A stretch of DNA of 64,000 nucleotides from JALZMG01 sp963844175 (lineage in GTDB: Bacteria > Actinomycetota > Acidimicrobiia > Acidimicrobiales > Ilumatobacteraceae): contig CAWJNE010000001.1 of the NCBI GenBank assembly GCA_963844175.1, forward strand, positions 62,001 through 126,000. Direction: 5' to 3'. Of the stretch, positions 8,801-19,466 are shown piece by piece. A program made the translations under genes and the position numbers. How positions within the stretch are numbered: the first letter of the stretch is position 1; each line of letters opens with the position of its first letter. The notes beneath the pieces were generated by a model, which was not told the origin of the DNA, ran no database searches, and saw only the letters and a program-made list of their open reading frames with translations.

Positions 8801-9636
8801 CCGCCGTCGACATCCGCATCGCCGACCAGTCCCCGAGCGCACCGGTCAGCGTGCCCGACGACATCCCGCGGGGCGCCCGCTGGGTGCTCAAGGACAGCTG
8901 GACGGAAGCGACCCGCCACCTGCGGGCGGTGCCGCGCAACCCCGAGCTGCTGATGTTCGCCACGATCCAGCCGGTCATGTTCATCGTGCTGTTCGTGTAC
9001 ATCTTCGATGGGTCGATCCAGACCCCGATCCCCTACGTGCAGTACGTCATCCCCGGGATCTTCGCCCAGACGGTCGTGTTCAACTCGGCGTTCACGGGCG
9101 TCGGCGTGGCCGACGACCTGAGCAAGGGCATCATCGACCGGCTGCGCTCGCTGCCGATGTACCAGCCGGCAGTGCTCATCGGCCGCACGCTCTCCGACGC
9201 CGTGCGCAACGTCGCCACCTACGCCGTCATGATCGCCGTGGCCGTGGCCGTCGGGTTCCGGTTCGAGGGGTCCTTCCTCGGGTCGATCGGGGCGACCGCC
9301 CTGATCTTCCTGTTCGGCTACGCCTTCAGCTGGATCCAGGCGCTCATCGGGCTCTCGGTGGGGTCGGTCGAGGCGGCCAACTCGGCCGGGTTCATCTGGA
9401 TGTTCCCGCTGACGTTCCTGTCCTCGGCGTTCGTCGACCCGGAGCAGATGACCGGCTGGCTGCAACCGATCGTGGAGCACAACCCGTTCACGACGCTCAC
9501 CGACGCCAGCCGGGCGCTCTACAACGGCCAGGACCCGGGCAGCGATGTGTGGGTCTCCGTGGCCTGGGCGCTCGGTATCACGGTCGTATTCGCCATCCTG
9601 GCCAGCCGCAAGTTCGCCAACAGCACGTCGGCCTGA
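8797..9636 (+). CDS. ABC-2 type exporter permease (DrrB-like), second system
   Basis: A 279-residue membrane subunit with about six hydrophobic segments starting at LLMFATIQPVMFIVLFVYIF, the ABC-2 motif DDLSKGIIDRLRSLPMYQPAVLIGRTL near residue 120 (in two parts), and the late NPFTTLTDASRALYNG motif. GTG 8797 overlaps the ATPase stop by four bases, so the pair is translationally coupled. It differs clearly in sequence from the permease at 5,349-6,224, so the two systems are not a recent duplication. The gene converges on the enoyl-CoA hydratase with a 3-bp gap. Confidence 0.87.
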   Translation: MTAVDIRIADQSPSAPVSVPDDIPRGARWVLKDSWTEATRHLRAVPRNPELLMFATIQPVMFIVLFVYIFDGSIQTPIPYVQYVIPGIFAQTVVFNSAFTGVGVADDLSKGIIDRLRSLPMYQPAVLIGRTLSDAVRNVATYAVMIAVAVAVGFRFEGSFLGSIGATALIFLFGYAFSWIQALIGLSVGSVEAANSAGFIWMFPLTFLSSAFVDPEQMTGWLQPIVEHNPFTTLTDASRALYNGQDPGSDVWVSVAWALGITVVFAILASRKFANSTSA

Positions 9637-9639
9637 TCG

Positions 9640-10410
9640 TCAGCGGCCCGTGAACTCGGCCTTGCCGGGTCCGTGCTCCAGGAAGCTGGCCACGCCGATC
9701 TGACTGTCGGCGCTGTGGAACACCTCGACGAACGCCTCCTGCTCGAGGCGCAGGCCGTCGGCCAGGCTGGTCGACGAGCCGTCGTCGATGGCCCGCTTGG
9801 TCAGCGCCTGGGCGACCAGCGCGCCGGCGGCCACCTCGGCCGCCAGCTCCAGGGCCCGGTCCGTGGGGTCGCCGTCGACCGCCTCGTCGGCCAACCCGAT
9901 GCGCACCGCCTCGTCGACCTTGACCTGCCGGCCGGTCAGGCACAGCTCCTTGGCTCGGCTGGGGCCGACCAGTCGGGCCAGCCGCTGGGTGCCGCCACCG
10001 CCGGGGATGATCCCGAGCAGGATCTCGGGCTGACCGAAGGCCGCTCGCGGCCCGGCGATGCGGTAGTCGCAGGCCAAGGCCAGCTCGCACCCACCGCCGA
10101 GCGCGTAGCCGGACACGGCGGCGATGACGAATCGTGGGAGGGCGGCCAGCGCGTCGAGCGTGCCGTGGATGGTGGCGGTGATCCCGGCAGCCTCGTCCGG
10201 TCCGCCGAACTCGGAGATGTCGGCGCCCGCGGCGAAGATCCGCTCCCCGCCCGTCACGACCACGGCGCCCGGCGGATCGGCGGCCAGCTCGTCGACGACC
10301 GTGCGCAGGTCGGCGAGCAACGCCTGGGACAGGGCGTTGACCTTGCCGTTGGCCAGGGTCACGACGGCGACACCGTCGGTGCGGCGGTCGAGGTGGACGA
10401 GGTCAGGCAT
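9640..10410 (-). CDS. Enoyl-CoA hydratase/isomerase family protein
   Basis: A 256-residue crotonase-fold enzyme; hydration of trans-2-enoyl-CoA in beta-oxidation is the likely role. The oxyanion-hole segment IFAAGADISEF lies near residue 65, and both catalytic glutamates of classical hydratases are present: GGGCELALACDYRI near residue 105 and FGQPEILLGIIPGGGGTQRL near residue 130. ATG 10410 (MPDLVHL) is preferred. The frame stays open to a GTG at 10473, which would add 21 residues of unclear worth. Its divergent neighbour is an AbiEi-like gene; no beta-oxidation partner is adjacent. Confidence 0.87.
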   Translation of the reverse strand: MPDLVHLDRRTDGVAVVTLANGKVNALSQALLADLRTVVDELAADPPGAVVVTGGERIFAAGADISEFGGPDEAAGITATIHGTLDALAALPRFVIAAVSGYALGGGCELALACDYRIAGPRAAFGQPEILLGIIPGGGGTQRLARLVGPSRAKELCLTGRQVKVDEAVRIGLADEAVDGDPTDRALELAAEVAAGALVAQALTKRAIDDGSSTSLADGLRLEQEAFVEVFHSADSQIGVASFLEHGPGKAEFTGR

Positions 10411-10525
10411 GACGAGAGTCTCGCGGTCCACGATCCGGCCGTCGGCATCGACCGCGGCCTCGTCGATCCGCACCTCGGGTCAGGTCGGTTTCCGCTTCCG
10501 GGGGTTCGGGACGCCCAGGGCGGAT

Positions 10526-11194
10526 GTGCGAGCTCTCTTCGATCTGATGTCCCGCCAACACGGCGTCGCCACGACCAACCAGTCGCGCCAGCTCGGCATC
10601 TCACGGCGCGTGGAGCGCCGACGCCTGGCCGACGGGACGCTGCGGTCCCCGTTCCCGGGCGTGCTGGCGGCCGGCGGCGCTCCGGTGACGTTCGAGGGGC
10701 GGGCGCTCGCCGCGGCCTGGTCGCCCGGCGTCGTGGCCGTCTCGCACTGCGCGGCCGCCCGGTTGCACGGCCTCGCCGGCTTCGGCCGACCCAGCGGCCA
10801 GACCGACGACGACGCGCCGATCGACGTCATCGGTCGGCACGGCGCCAAGCTCCACCGGTCGCTCGGCGCCCGTCCCCACTTCACCCGGGCTGACCTCGGA
10901 GCGCACGTCACGACGATCGGCCCGATCCCCGTGATGACGGTGGCCGCCACACTGGCCCTGCTCGCTCCGGAGGTGGGCATCGGGCCGACTGCGAAGGCCC
11001 TCGACGGTGCGTTGCGCGCCGGCGTCTCGCCCGAGGAGCTGCGCGCCGTGGCCCAGGCCTGGCGCCGGCGCGGTCGATCCGGCCCGACGATCCTGCTGCG
11101 GCTGCTGGACGCCCGGGTCCAGGCGATGCGCATCATGCACGCCGATGGCGGCGCACGACGCCCGTCGCGCCCGTCCGTCGCTCGACTCCAGTGA
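10526..11194 (+). CDS. AbiEi-antitoxin-domain-like protein lacking the usual C-terminal nuclease domain
   Basis: A 222-residue protein whose first part (LFDLMSRQHGVATTNQSR..GISRRVERRRLADGTL...PFPGVLAAGG) matches the winged-helix N-terminus of the AbiEi-antitoxin/DUF559 family common in actinobacteria. Family members typically continue into a DUF559 (Vsr-like) endonuclease domain. Here the protein stops shortly after RLLDARVQAMRIM with a short Arg-rich tail, and the converging meaB gene ends 28 bp later, so the nuclease half is absent. No partner toxin is adjacent. GTG 10526 gives the family-like N-terminus; ATG 10547 is the alternative. Confidence 0.6.
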   Translation: MRALFDLMSRQHGVATTNQSRQLGISRRVERRRLADGTLRSPFPGVLAAGGAPVTFEGRALAAAWSPGVVAVSHCAAARLHGLAGFGRPSGQTDDDAPIDVIGRHGAKLHRSLGARPHFTRADLGAHVTTIGPIPVMTVAATLALLAPEVGIGPTAKALDGALRAGVSPEELRAVAQAWRRRGRSGPTILLRLLDARVQAMRIMHADGGARRPSRPSVARLQ

Positions 11195-11222
11195 TGGGGA
11201 CCGTGGCCGCGCTCGGCCCGCC

Positions 11223-12206
11223 TCAGCCCGGCGGAGGCGTCATGACCGGAGCGAGCATCTCGTCGGCGGCGGCCCACGGGTCGCGGCGCCGTCCGAGCAC
11301 GTCCTCCACCAGCTGGTCCCAGTGATCGCCGGTGCACACCTCGCGCGCCCGCTGCTCGAGGCGGCGGGCGACGATCTCCTGCAACTCGGCGCCGAGGCGA
11401 GCTCGGCGGCGGCGCTCGAGCAGGCCGGTGGCCGCGGCGTGCCGCTGGTGCTCCCCGATCGCCGCCCACAGCTCGGCGACGCCCTGCCCACTCGAGGCCA
11501 CGGTGGCCACGATCGGCACCCTCCACCCGTCGCCGTCACCGCTGGTCTCCGCCGTCAAGTCGAGCATCTGCTGCAGGTCGCGCCGGGTCTCGTCGACACC
11601 AGGTCGATCGGCCTTGTTGATCACGAACACGTCGGCGACCTCCATCAGCCCGGCCTTGGCGGCCTGCACGCTGTCGCCCCACCCGGGGTTGACCACGACG
11701 ACCGTCGTGTCGGCCTTACCGGCGATCTCCACCTCGACCTGTCCGACGCCCACCGTTTCGACGAGGATCCACCGCCGACCGAGTGCGTCGAGCAGGCGGA
11801 TCGCCTCCGGTGTCGCCAGCGCCAATCCACCGAGGTGTCCGCGCGTCGCCATCGAGCGGATGAACACGCCGGGATCGGTGGCGTGGTCCTGCATCCGCAC
11901 GCGGTCGCCGAGGATCGCCCCACCCGTGAACGGAGACGACGGATCGACAGCCAGCACGGCGACCTCCTCGCCCTGGGCGCGCAGGTGCGTCACGACGGCG
12001 CTGGTGAGCGTGCTCTTGCCGGCCCCGGGAGCGCCGGTCAGACCGACCGTGCAGGCCGACCCGGCGCTGGGAGCGGACAGCCGACCGACCTCGCGGGCAC
12101 CCTCGCCGCCGCGCTCGATGAGCGTCAGCAGCCGGGCCAGCGCGCTGCGGTCGCCCGCCTCGGCGGCACGGTACAGCGCCTCAGGCGGGGATGGGCTCGA
12201 GGTCAC
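11223..12206 (-). CDS. meaB: Methylmalonyl-CoA mutase-associated GTPase MeaB
   Basis: A 327-residue G3E P-loop GTPase of the MeaB/ArgK family, which guards B12 loading and reactivation of methylmalonyl-CoA mutase. Walker A is GLTGAPGAGKSTL near residue 55; the family-specific AVDPSSPFTGGAILGDRVRMQDH follows near residue 90; then TVGVGQVEVEIAGKADTTVVV and the guanine motif NKADRPGV. The C-terminal dimerization helices contain RRRARLGAELQEIVARR. The start overlaps the NifU stop by 26 bp, so the two are probably one operon. No mutase gene lies in this window. Confidence 0.92.
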   Translation of the reverse strand: MTSSPSPPEALYRAAEAGDRSALARLLTLIERGGEGAREVGRLSAPSAGSACTVGLTGAPGAGKSTLTSAVVTHLRAQGEEVAVLAVDPSSPFTGGAILGDRVRMQDHATDPGVFIRSMATRGHLGGLALATPEAIRLLDALGRRWILVETVGVGQVEVEIAGKADTTVVVVNPGWGDSVQAAKAGLMEVADVFVINKADRPGVDETRRDLQQMLDLTAETSGDGDGWRVPIVATVASSGQGVAELWAAIGEHQRHAAATGLLERRRRARLGAELQEIVARRLEQRAREVCTGDHWDQLVEDVLGRRRDPWAAADEMLAPVMTPPPG

Positions 12207-12429
12207 TCGTGTTGATCACTTCGGTGACGCCGTCGACCCGATCGCGCATGATCCGCTCGATCCCGGCCTTGAGCGTCTGGGACGACGCCGGGCACCCGAC
12301 GCAGGCGCCGGTCAGTGTGACCGTGACCACGCCGGTCGTCTCGTCGACGTCGCGCAGCACGATGTCGCCGCCGTCGGCCTGGAGGGCCGGGCGGATCACC
12401 TCGATGGTCTTCTCGACCTGGTCACGCAT
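12181..12429 (-). CDS. NifU C-terminal-domain Fe-S protein (Nfu type)
   Basis: An 82-residue protein consisting only of the NifU C-terminal domain, which carries a transient Fe-S cluster and delivers it to apo-proteins. Characteristic features are VEKTIEVIRPALQADGGDI at the N-terminus and the cluster-binding CVGCPASSQTLKAGIE near residue 43. It is upstream of and overlaps meaB by 26 bp, an unusual pairing suggesting co-expression rather than a known joint pathway. The short length is normal for stand-alone Nfu domains. Confidence 0.87.
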   Translation of the reverse strand: MRDQVEKTIEVIRPALQADGGDIVLRDVDETTGVVTVTLTGACVGCPASSQTLKAGIERIMRDRVDGVTEVINTSDLEPIPA

Positions 12430-12507
12430 CGTCGTCGCTCTTCGTCATGTCACCGTGGGGGGGTCACCGCCAGCTGCGGTCGACGTCGTGAGAGTCAACC
12501 AGGCGCG

Positions 12508-12513
12508 TACCCT
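12508..12513 (+). promoter_or_regulatory. -10 box TACCCT of a leaderless start
   Basis: TACCCT ends 7 nt before ATG 12521 and no Shine-Dalgarno sequence precedes the ATG. The same box-to-start spacing recurs across the window. Confidence 0.45.
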
Positions 12514-12520
12514 TCGCGTC

Positions 12521-12736
12521 ATGACCAACGCCCCCCTGGTCGTCGCCATTCCCGGCGCCGTGCTCGCCCACCAGGGCGGCTGGGACGAGATCCTGCTCGT
12601 CGTCGGGCCGGTCGCCATCGTGGTCGGCCTGCTCGTGCTGGCCCGACACCGCGTGCGCCGGCGCAGCCCGGCTGATCCGCAGCCCGAGGCCCCCACCGTG
12701 GACGGTTCATCCACGCGTGATGTCAGCGCCAACTGA
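12521..12736 (+). CDS. Small single-pass membrane protein, unknown function
   Basis: A 71-residue protein I do not recognise. Residues about 25-45 (ILLVVGPVAIVVGLLVLA) form one hydrophobic segment followed directly by RHRVRRRS, so the C-terminal tail (polar, Pro/Ser-rich) should be cytoplasmic by the positive-inside rule. It is divergent from nifU and its last 30 bp overlap the 3' end of murA on the other strand. Support for reality comes from the leaderless-type -10 upstream and normal third-position GC bias. No function is inferred. Confidence 0.5.
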   Translation: MTNAPLVVAIPGAVLAHQGGWDEILLVVGPVAIVVGLLVLARHRVRRRSPADPQPEAPTVDGSSTRDVSAN

Positions 12737-13981
12737 CTTGAGACGGCCGACGAGGTCGTCGTACCCACGGTCGATGTGGTTGACGCCGCTGATCACCGTC
12801 TCCCCGTCGGCGGCCAGGCCGGCCACCACCATCGCCGCCCCGGCGCGGATGTCGTGGGCCCGCACCGGCGCGCCCGACAACCGCGGCACCCCGCGCACGA
12901 CGGCGTGGTGGCCGTTGGTGCGCACATCGGCACCCAGCCGGATCAGCTCCTCGACGTAGCGGAACCGGCCGGGGTACAGGTTCTCGGTGACGATGCCGAC
13001 GCCCTCGGCCACGCTGAGCATCGTGATCATCAGCGGCTTGTAGTCGGTGGCGATGCCGGGGTACGGCAGCGTCTGGACGTCGATCGACCGCAGCCGGCCG
13101 TCGGCGACCGCCCGCAAGCCCCCCGGCACGACGTCGAACCGCACCCCCATCTCCCCCATCCGGGCCAGCACGTTCTGCATGTGCTCGGGCCGGGCGTGGC
13201 GCACCGTCAGCTCGCCGCCGGCCACGGCCAGCGCGGCGAGGTACGTGGCGGCTTGGATCCGATCGGGCACCGTCCGGTGGTCGGCGGCGTGCAGCGACCC
13301 GGGGGCGACACCGGTGACGACGAGCCGTGACGTCCCGATCCCCTCGATCTGGGCGCCCATCCCGACGAGCAGCTGGCAGAGGTCGACGACCTCCGGTTCG
13401 CGCGCCGCGTTGTCGATGGTCGTGACGCCGTCGGCGTAGACGGCGGCCGTCACGATGTTCTCCGTCGCGCCGACGCTGGGGAACCCGAACGTGACGTCGG
13501 CGCCGTGCAGCCGATCGGCGAACGCCTCCACCTCGCCGTGGCTGAACTTGAACGTCGCGCCCATCGCCTCCAGCCCGGCGACATGCAGGTCGATCGGTCG
13601 CGCGCCGAAGTCGTCGCCCCCGGGCATCGACAGCCGCACTCGCCCGCACCGGGTCAGCAGCGGGCCGAGCACGTTGATCGACGCCCTGATGCGCTCCACT
13701 TGCTCGTAGGGCGCGACGGGCACGAGCTCGCCCCGGTTGACCATCCGCAGCCGACCGCCGCCGAGCGGCTCGGACGAGATGCCGATCGCCGCCAGCAGGT
13801 CGCTCATGATCGCCACGTCGACGATCGCTGGCACGTTGGACAGCTCGTAGGTGCCGTCGGCGAGGATCGTCGCCGCCATCAGCTTGAGGATCGAGTTCTT
13901 CGCCCCGGGCACCTCGATGGTGCCGCGGAGGTCGCCGACACGGCGCACCACGATCTGATCGGGACCCACCGCTCCGGTCAT
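12707..13981 (-). CDS. murA: UDP-N-acetylglucosamine 1-carboxyvinyltransferase, Asp-type active site
   Basis: A 424-residue MurA, the cytoplasmic enzyme that adds enolpyruvate to UDP-GlcNAc in the first committed step of peptidoglycan synthesis. The EPSP-synthase-like inside-out barrel signatures are present: VPGAKNSILKLMAATIL near residue 25, RASINVLGPLLTRCG near residue 100, and the C-terminal GVNHIDRGYDDL. At the position of E. coli Cys115 the sequence reads PGGDDFGARPIDLH, so the usual Cys is Asp, as in M. tuberculosis and Chlamydia MurA. That change is known to give fosfomycin insensitivity. ATG 13981 gives the standard N-terminus. It terminates the conserved atp-murA side of the block. 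Confidence 0.93.
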   Translation of the reverse strand: MTGAVGPDQIVVRRVGDLRGTIEVPGAKNSILKLMAATILADGTYELSNVPAIVDVAIMSDLLAAIGISSEPLGGGRLRMVNRGELVPVAPYEQVERIRASINVLGPLLTRCGRVRLSMPGGDDFGARPIDLHVAGLEAMGATFKFSHGEVEAFADRLHGADVTFGFPSVGATENIVTAAVYADGVTTIDNAAREPEVVDLCQLLVGMGAQIEGIGTSRLVVTGVAPGSLHAADHRTVPDRIQAATYLAALAVAGGELTVRHARPEHMQNVLARMGEMGVRFDVVPGGLRAVADGRLRSIDVQTLPYPGIATDYKPLMITMLSVAEGVGIVTENLYPGRFRYVEELIRLGADVRTNGHHAVVRGVPRLSGAPVRAHDIRAGAAMVVAGLAADGETVISGVNHIDRGYDDLVGRLKSVGADITRG

Positions 13982-14017
13982 CGACGTACGCCACGGAACG
14001 GAGCCACGGCGGCCCAG

Positions 14018-14023
14018 TATGCT
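14018..14023 (+). promoter_or_regulatory. -10 box TATGCT of a leaderless start
   Basis: TATGCT ends 6 nt before GTG 14030, which opens the frame of the MFS gene. It lies in the 48-bp gap between the divergent murA start and this gene. Confidence 0.5.
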
Positions 14024-14029
14024 CCCGCC

Positions 14030-15632
14030 GTGCCGGGTGGCGGTCACGGTCCCGACACCGGTCGCGTGCGCCAGGTCGTCAGGGAGTGGCCCGACGAACC
14101 CGGCGTCGCCAGCACGCTCGAGCGTCCCCGCGAGGACCTGCTTGCCGAGCGACGCGTCGCCGTAACGACCGACGACATCGCCTTCGAGCAGGCCGAGGGA
14201 CCGTTCAGCACCTACCGCCGCGACGTCGCCGTGGTCGACACGCAGGGCGGACGGCGGTGGCGGGAGACGACCCACTACCGGCTGGCGATCCCGTGGTTCG
14301 GCTGGCTGTTCGCCATCCCGGTGCGGGCCGCGCTCGGCCGTCGCGGCGCCGCCCTGACCCACACCGATCACCACGGCGAGGTCCCGCCGACGCCGTGGTG
14401 GGCGCCGCCCGACCGCCTGGATCCTCGGGCGATCAGCGTGCTCGGCCTCCTGGCTGCGGCGTCGATGGCCTCGGCCTTCGTCAACACGCTGTTCACCCAG
14501 ACGGTCGAGTTCGCCGCCGACGACTTCGGTGTCGGTGACGTGGGCGTCGGCGTGGGCGGGTCGATCGTGCGGGCCGGCATCCTGCTCGTCCTGCCGGTCG
14601 CCGTCATCGCCGATCGGATCGGCCGGCGGCGCGTCGTGATCGCCATGGCGATCGCCGCTCCCCTCATCACGGCGAGCGGGGCGCTGGCCCCGACCTTCCC
14701 GTTCCTGGTCGCCACACAGGCCATCGGCCGTCCGATGGGGCTGGCCCTCGACTTCCTGATCGCCGTCGTCGCCGCCGAGGAGATGCCGCGCAACTGCCGC
14801 GCCTACGCCGTCAGTCTGCTGGCGATGGCCAGTGGGCTCGGTGCAGGGGTGGCCGTGATCGCCCTGCCGCTCGCCGACCTCTCCCCCGGGGCGTGGCGCT
14901 GGGTCTACGCGGTGGCGTTGATCTGGCTGCTGGTGGCGGTCGACATCGCCAGGCGCCTCCCCGAGACCCGCCGGTTCGAGCGACCACACGTCGTGTCGCC
15001 GCCGATCGACCGCCAGCCGGTTCGTCGTGCTGGCGGCCGTGGCGCTGCTGGCCAACTTCTTCGTCGCTCCGGCCAGCCTCTTCCAGAACGGCTACCTGGA
15101 GGACTCCCGAGGGTTCTCGGCGACGACGATCGCCATCTTCACCGTGGTCACGGCCACGCCGGCCGGCATCGGCCTGATCGTCGGCGGCCGCATCGCCGAC
15201 ATCCGCGGCCGTCGCCGCGTGATCGCCGTCGGTGTTCCGGCGGCGACGGCGCTGGTCGTGCTGTCGTACAGCCTGGGCGGTCCCGTGATGTGGCTCTCCG
15301 TGTTCGCCGCCGGGATCCTCACGGGCGTCACGATTCCCGCGCTGGCCGTCTACCGGACCGAGCTGTTCCCGACCGGCAACCGCAGCAGGGCAGCCGCACT
15401 GCTCACCACGTCGGCGTTGCTCGGCGGCATCGGCGGGCTGCTGCTGATGGGAGCGTTGCTCGATCGCGACTGGTCACACGGGCGGGTGATGGGCATGTTG
15501 GCGCTGGCGCAGGTCGTCGTCGTGGTCATCGTCCTGCGGTGGTACCCCGAGACGGCCCATCGGGAGCTGGAGGACCTCAACCCGATCGACGAGGTCGCCG
15601 AGCGCTCGACGTCACCTGGAAGGAGCCCCTGA
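14030..15632 (+). pseudogene. MFS transporter with N-terminal soluble domain, split by a +1 frameshift
   Basis: Two overlapping frames together encode one MFS (sugar/metabolite:H+ symporter-like) protein of about 533 residues. Frame one (from GTG 14030) carries a soluble N-terminal region of about 110 residues, then TM1-6 with the MFS loop DRIGRRRVV near residue 198. It loses sense near SPPIDRQ at about 15,015. Frame two resumes at RFVVLAAVALLANFF and carries TM7-12 with the second loop motif GGRIADIRGRRRVI and the family-typical YRTELFPTGNR. Removing one base around 15,010-15,022 restores a continuous protein. Either a recent pseudogene or a sequence error. No substrate can be assigned. Confidence 0.75.
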
Positions 15633-15699
15633 CTCCCGCTGCCGGCAGTTCGGCAGCCCTGACTCCCGGTTCTCGGTCGTTCGGCACCCCGCGACCAGG

Positions 15700-15730
15700 T
15701 TGTCGTCCGTCGGATCGGCCCGGGTAAAGT
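15700..15730 (+). promoter_or_regulatory. Candidate promoter of hppA
   Basis: TTGTCG (15700-15705), a 19-nt spacer and TAAAGT (15725-15730). Transcription from here would give an untranslated leader of about 90 nt ahead of the TTG start at 15826. The spacer is long, so this is only a candidate. Confidence 0.35.
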
Positions 15731-15825
15731 CTCGCCCGCCCACCGAGCCCGGTTCGTGGGTGCACCCGGGGCCCCCGGATCACCAACGCGCGGCAGCGTC
15801 GCCGCGCCGAGCACCAGGAGACGAG

Positions 15826-18204
<2,379 letters not shown>

Positions 18205-18210
18205 GGCGCG

Positions 18211-18843
18211 ATGCTGTCGGCCCTGTCCGACTGGGTCACGGAGGTCATCGACGCGCTCGGCTACGTCGGCGTCGCGCTGCTGATCGCGCTGGAGAACCTG
18301 TTCCCACCGATCCCGTCGGAGATCGTGCTGCCCTTCGCCGGCTTCGTGGCCAGCGACCGGGGCGGGTTCGCCCTGGTCGGGATGATCATCGCCGCCACCA
18401 TCGGCTCCCTCGTCGGGGCGTGGATCCTCTACGGCCTGTCGGCGTGGATCGGCAGGGAGCGGCTGCGGCGGTTCCTGCTGCGCTACGGCAAGTGGCTGCG
18501 GCTGACCACTGAGGACGTCGACCGGGCCGAGGACTGGTTCGATCGGCGAGCGGTGGTCGCGGTGCTCGTCGGGCGGTGCGTGCCGCTGATCCGGTCGGTG
18601 GTGTCGATCCCGGCCGGGTTCCGCAGGATGCCGTTCGGGATCTTCACGCTGTACACCCTGATCGGCTCGCTGGTCTGGAACGCCGTGCTGATCAGCATCG
18701 GCTACGTGCTGCGCGACAACTGGGAGGACGTGGAGCCCGCGCTGGACTGGTTCCAGTACGTCGTGCTGGCACTGATCCTCGCCGCCATCGCGTGGTTCAT
18801 CTGGCGCCGCCGGTTCTCGGCCCAGGCCCGGGCTCAGAGCTGA
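18211..18843 (+). CDS. DedA / SNARE-associated family membrane protein
   Basis: A 210-residue DedA-family protein with about five hydrophobic segments. Family signatures are IALENLFPPIPSEIVLPFAG near residue 28, GSLVGAWILYGLSAWIGRE near residue 65, and the amphipathic GRCVPLIRSVVSIPAGFRRM near residue 125 with its conserved arginines. DedA proteins are implicated in undecaprenyl-phosphate or phospholipid flipping and need the proton-motive force, so linkage to the H+-PPase 6 nt upstream is sensible but only correlative. The last 10 bp overlap the converging hydrolase gene. Confidence 0.88.
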   Translation: MLSALSDWVTEVIDALGYVGVALLIALENLFPPIPSEIVLPFAGFVASDRGGFALVGMIIAATIGSLVGAWILYGLSAWIGRERLRRFLLRYGKWLRLTTEDVDRAEDWFDRRAVVAVLVGRCVPLIRSVVSIPAGFRRMPFGIFTLYTLIGSLVWNAVLISIGYVLRDNWEDVEPALDWFQYVVLALILAAIAWFIWRRRFSAQARAQS

Positions 18844-19466
18844 GCGAGCCAGTCGCGCACGACGGCTGACACCTCCGCGTCCTTGCCCTTGAGGTCGTGG
18901 CGACCGCCATCGACGAAGTGGTGGGTGACCGGTCCACCGATCGTCCCCGTCCACTCCGCCAGCTCGTCGGGTGACCCGAACGGGTCCCGCGTGCCGTGGA
19001 CGAACAGGCACGGCACCATGATCGCCGGCAGGTGCTCGACCCGCAGGTTCTGCGGCTTGCCCGGCGGGTGCAGCGGATACGAGATCAGGACCACCCCGGC
19101 CAGGCCGTCCGGTGGTGCCAGCTCGTCGGCGCCGGCGGCGACCATCGAGCACATCCGCCCGCCCATCGACCGGCCGCCGACGACCACCGGACCGCCGATC
19201 GCCGCCAGCTCAGCGCGCACCGCGGCCAGCAGCTTCGGTGGCCGGTCCGGCGCCCGGCGGCCCTCCTTGCGGTACGGGAAGTCGGCCCGCACCGTCGTCC
19301 ACTCGGGCGCCACCGCCCGGTCGACGGCGACGAGGGTCGACTGCTCGCGGCTGGCCCCCGCACCGGGGAAGAGAAGCAGCGTGCCGTGCACGGTCACGTC
19401 ACTGACGATCGTTCGCTCGCTTGGCTTCGCCGTTGGTGCGGCACCTCGCCGTGAACGCTCGCTCAC
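18834..19466 (-). CDS. Alpha/beta-hydrolase, KANL3/Tex30-like
   Basis: A 210-residue alpha/beta-hydrolase of the KANL3/Tex30-like group. After the strand LLLFPGAGASREQSTL comes the nucleophile elbow GGRSMGGRM near residue 107, the acid in VHGTRDPFGSPDEL near residue 165, and the histidine in DGGRHDLKGKD near residue 193. Substrate unknown. The first 19 or so residues (MSERSRRGAAPTAKPSERTI) are not part of the fold; they are encoded by the 56-bp element at 19,411-19,466, whose GTG overlaps the stop of the J-domain gene as GTGA. Without the element, translation would need an internal GTG such as that before VHGTLLL. Confidence 0.75.
   Translation of the reverse strand: MSERSRRGAAPTAKPSERTIVSDVTVHGTLLLFPGAGASREQSTLVAVDRAVAPEWTTVRADFPYRKEGRRAPDRPPKLLAAVRAELAAIGGPVVVGGRSMGGRMCSMVAAGADELAPPDGLAGVVLISYPLHPPGKPQNLRVEHLPAIMVPCLFVHGTRDPFGSPDELAEWTGTIGGPVTHHFVDGGRHDLKGKDAEVSAVVRDWLAQL
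19411..19466 (-). repeat. 56-bp start-codon element (SERT element), copy 1
   Basis: On the minus strand this begins GTGAGCGAGC and ends CAAGCGAGCGAAC, exactly 56 bp, with a variable 33-bp middle. Two more 56-bp copies with identical ends lie at 47,550-47,605 and 58,885-58,940. Here the GTG is a start codon and overlaps the upstream gene's TGA. The element is translated in frame with the hydrolase, giving MSER...PSERT. Confidence 0.7.

Noticed and set aside
13505..14029. Upstream extension of the MFS reading frame
   Set aside because: It is antisense to murA and lacks family sequence; GTG 14030 with its -10 box is a better start.
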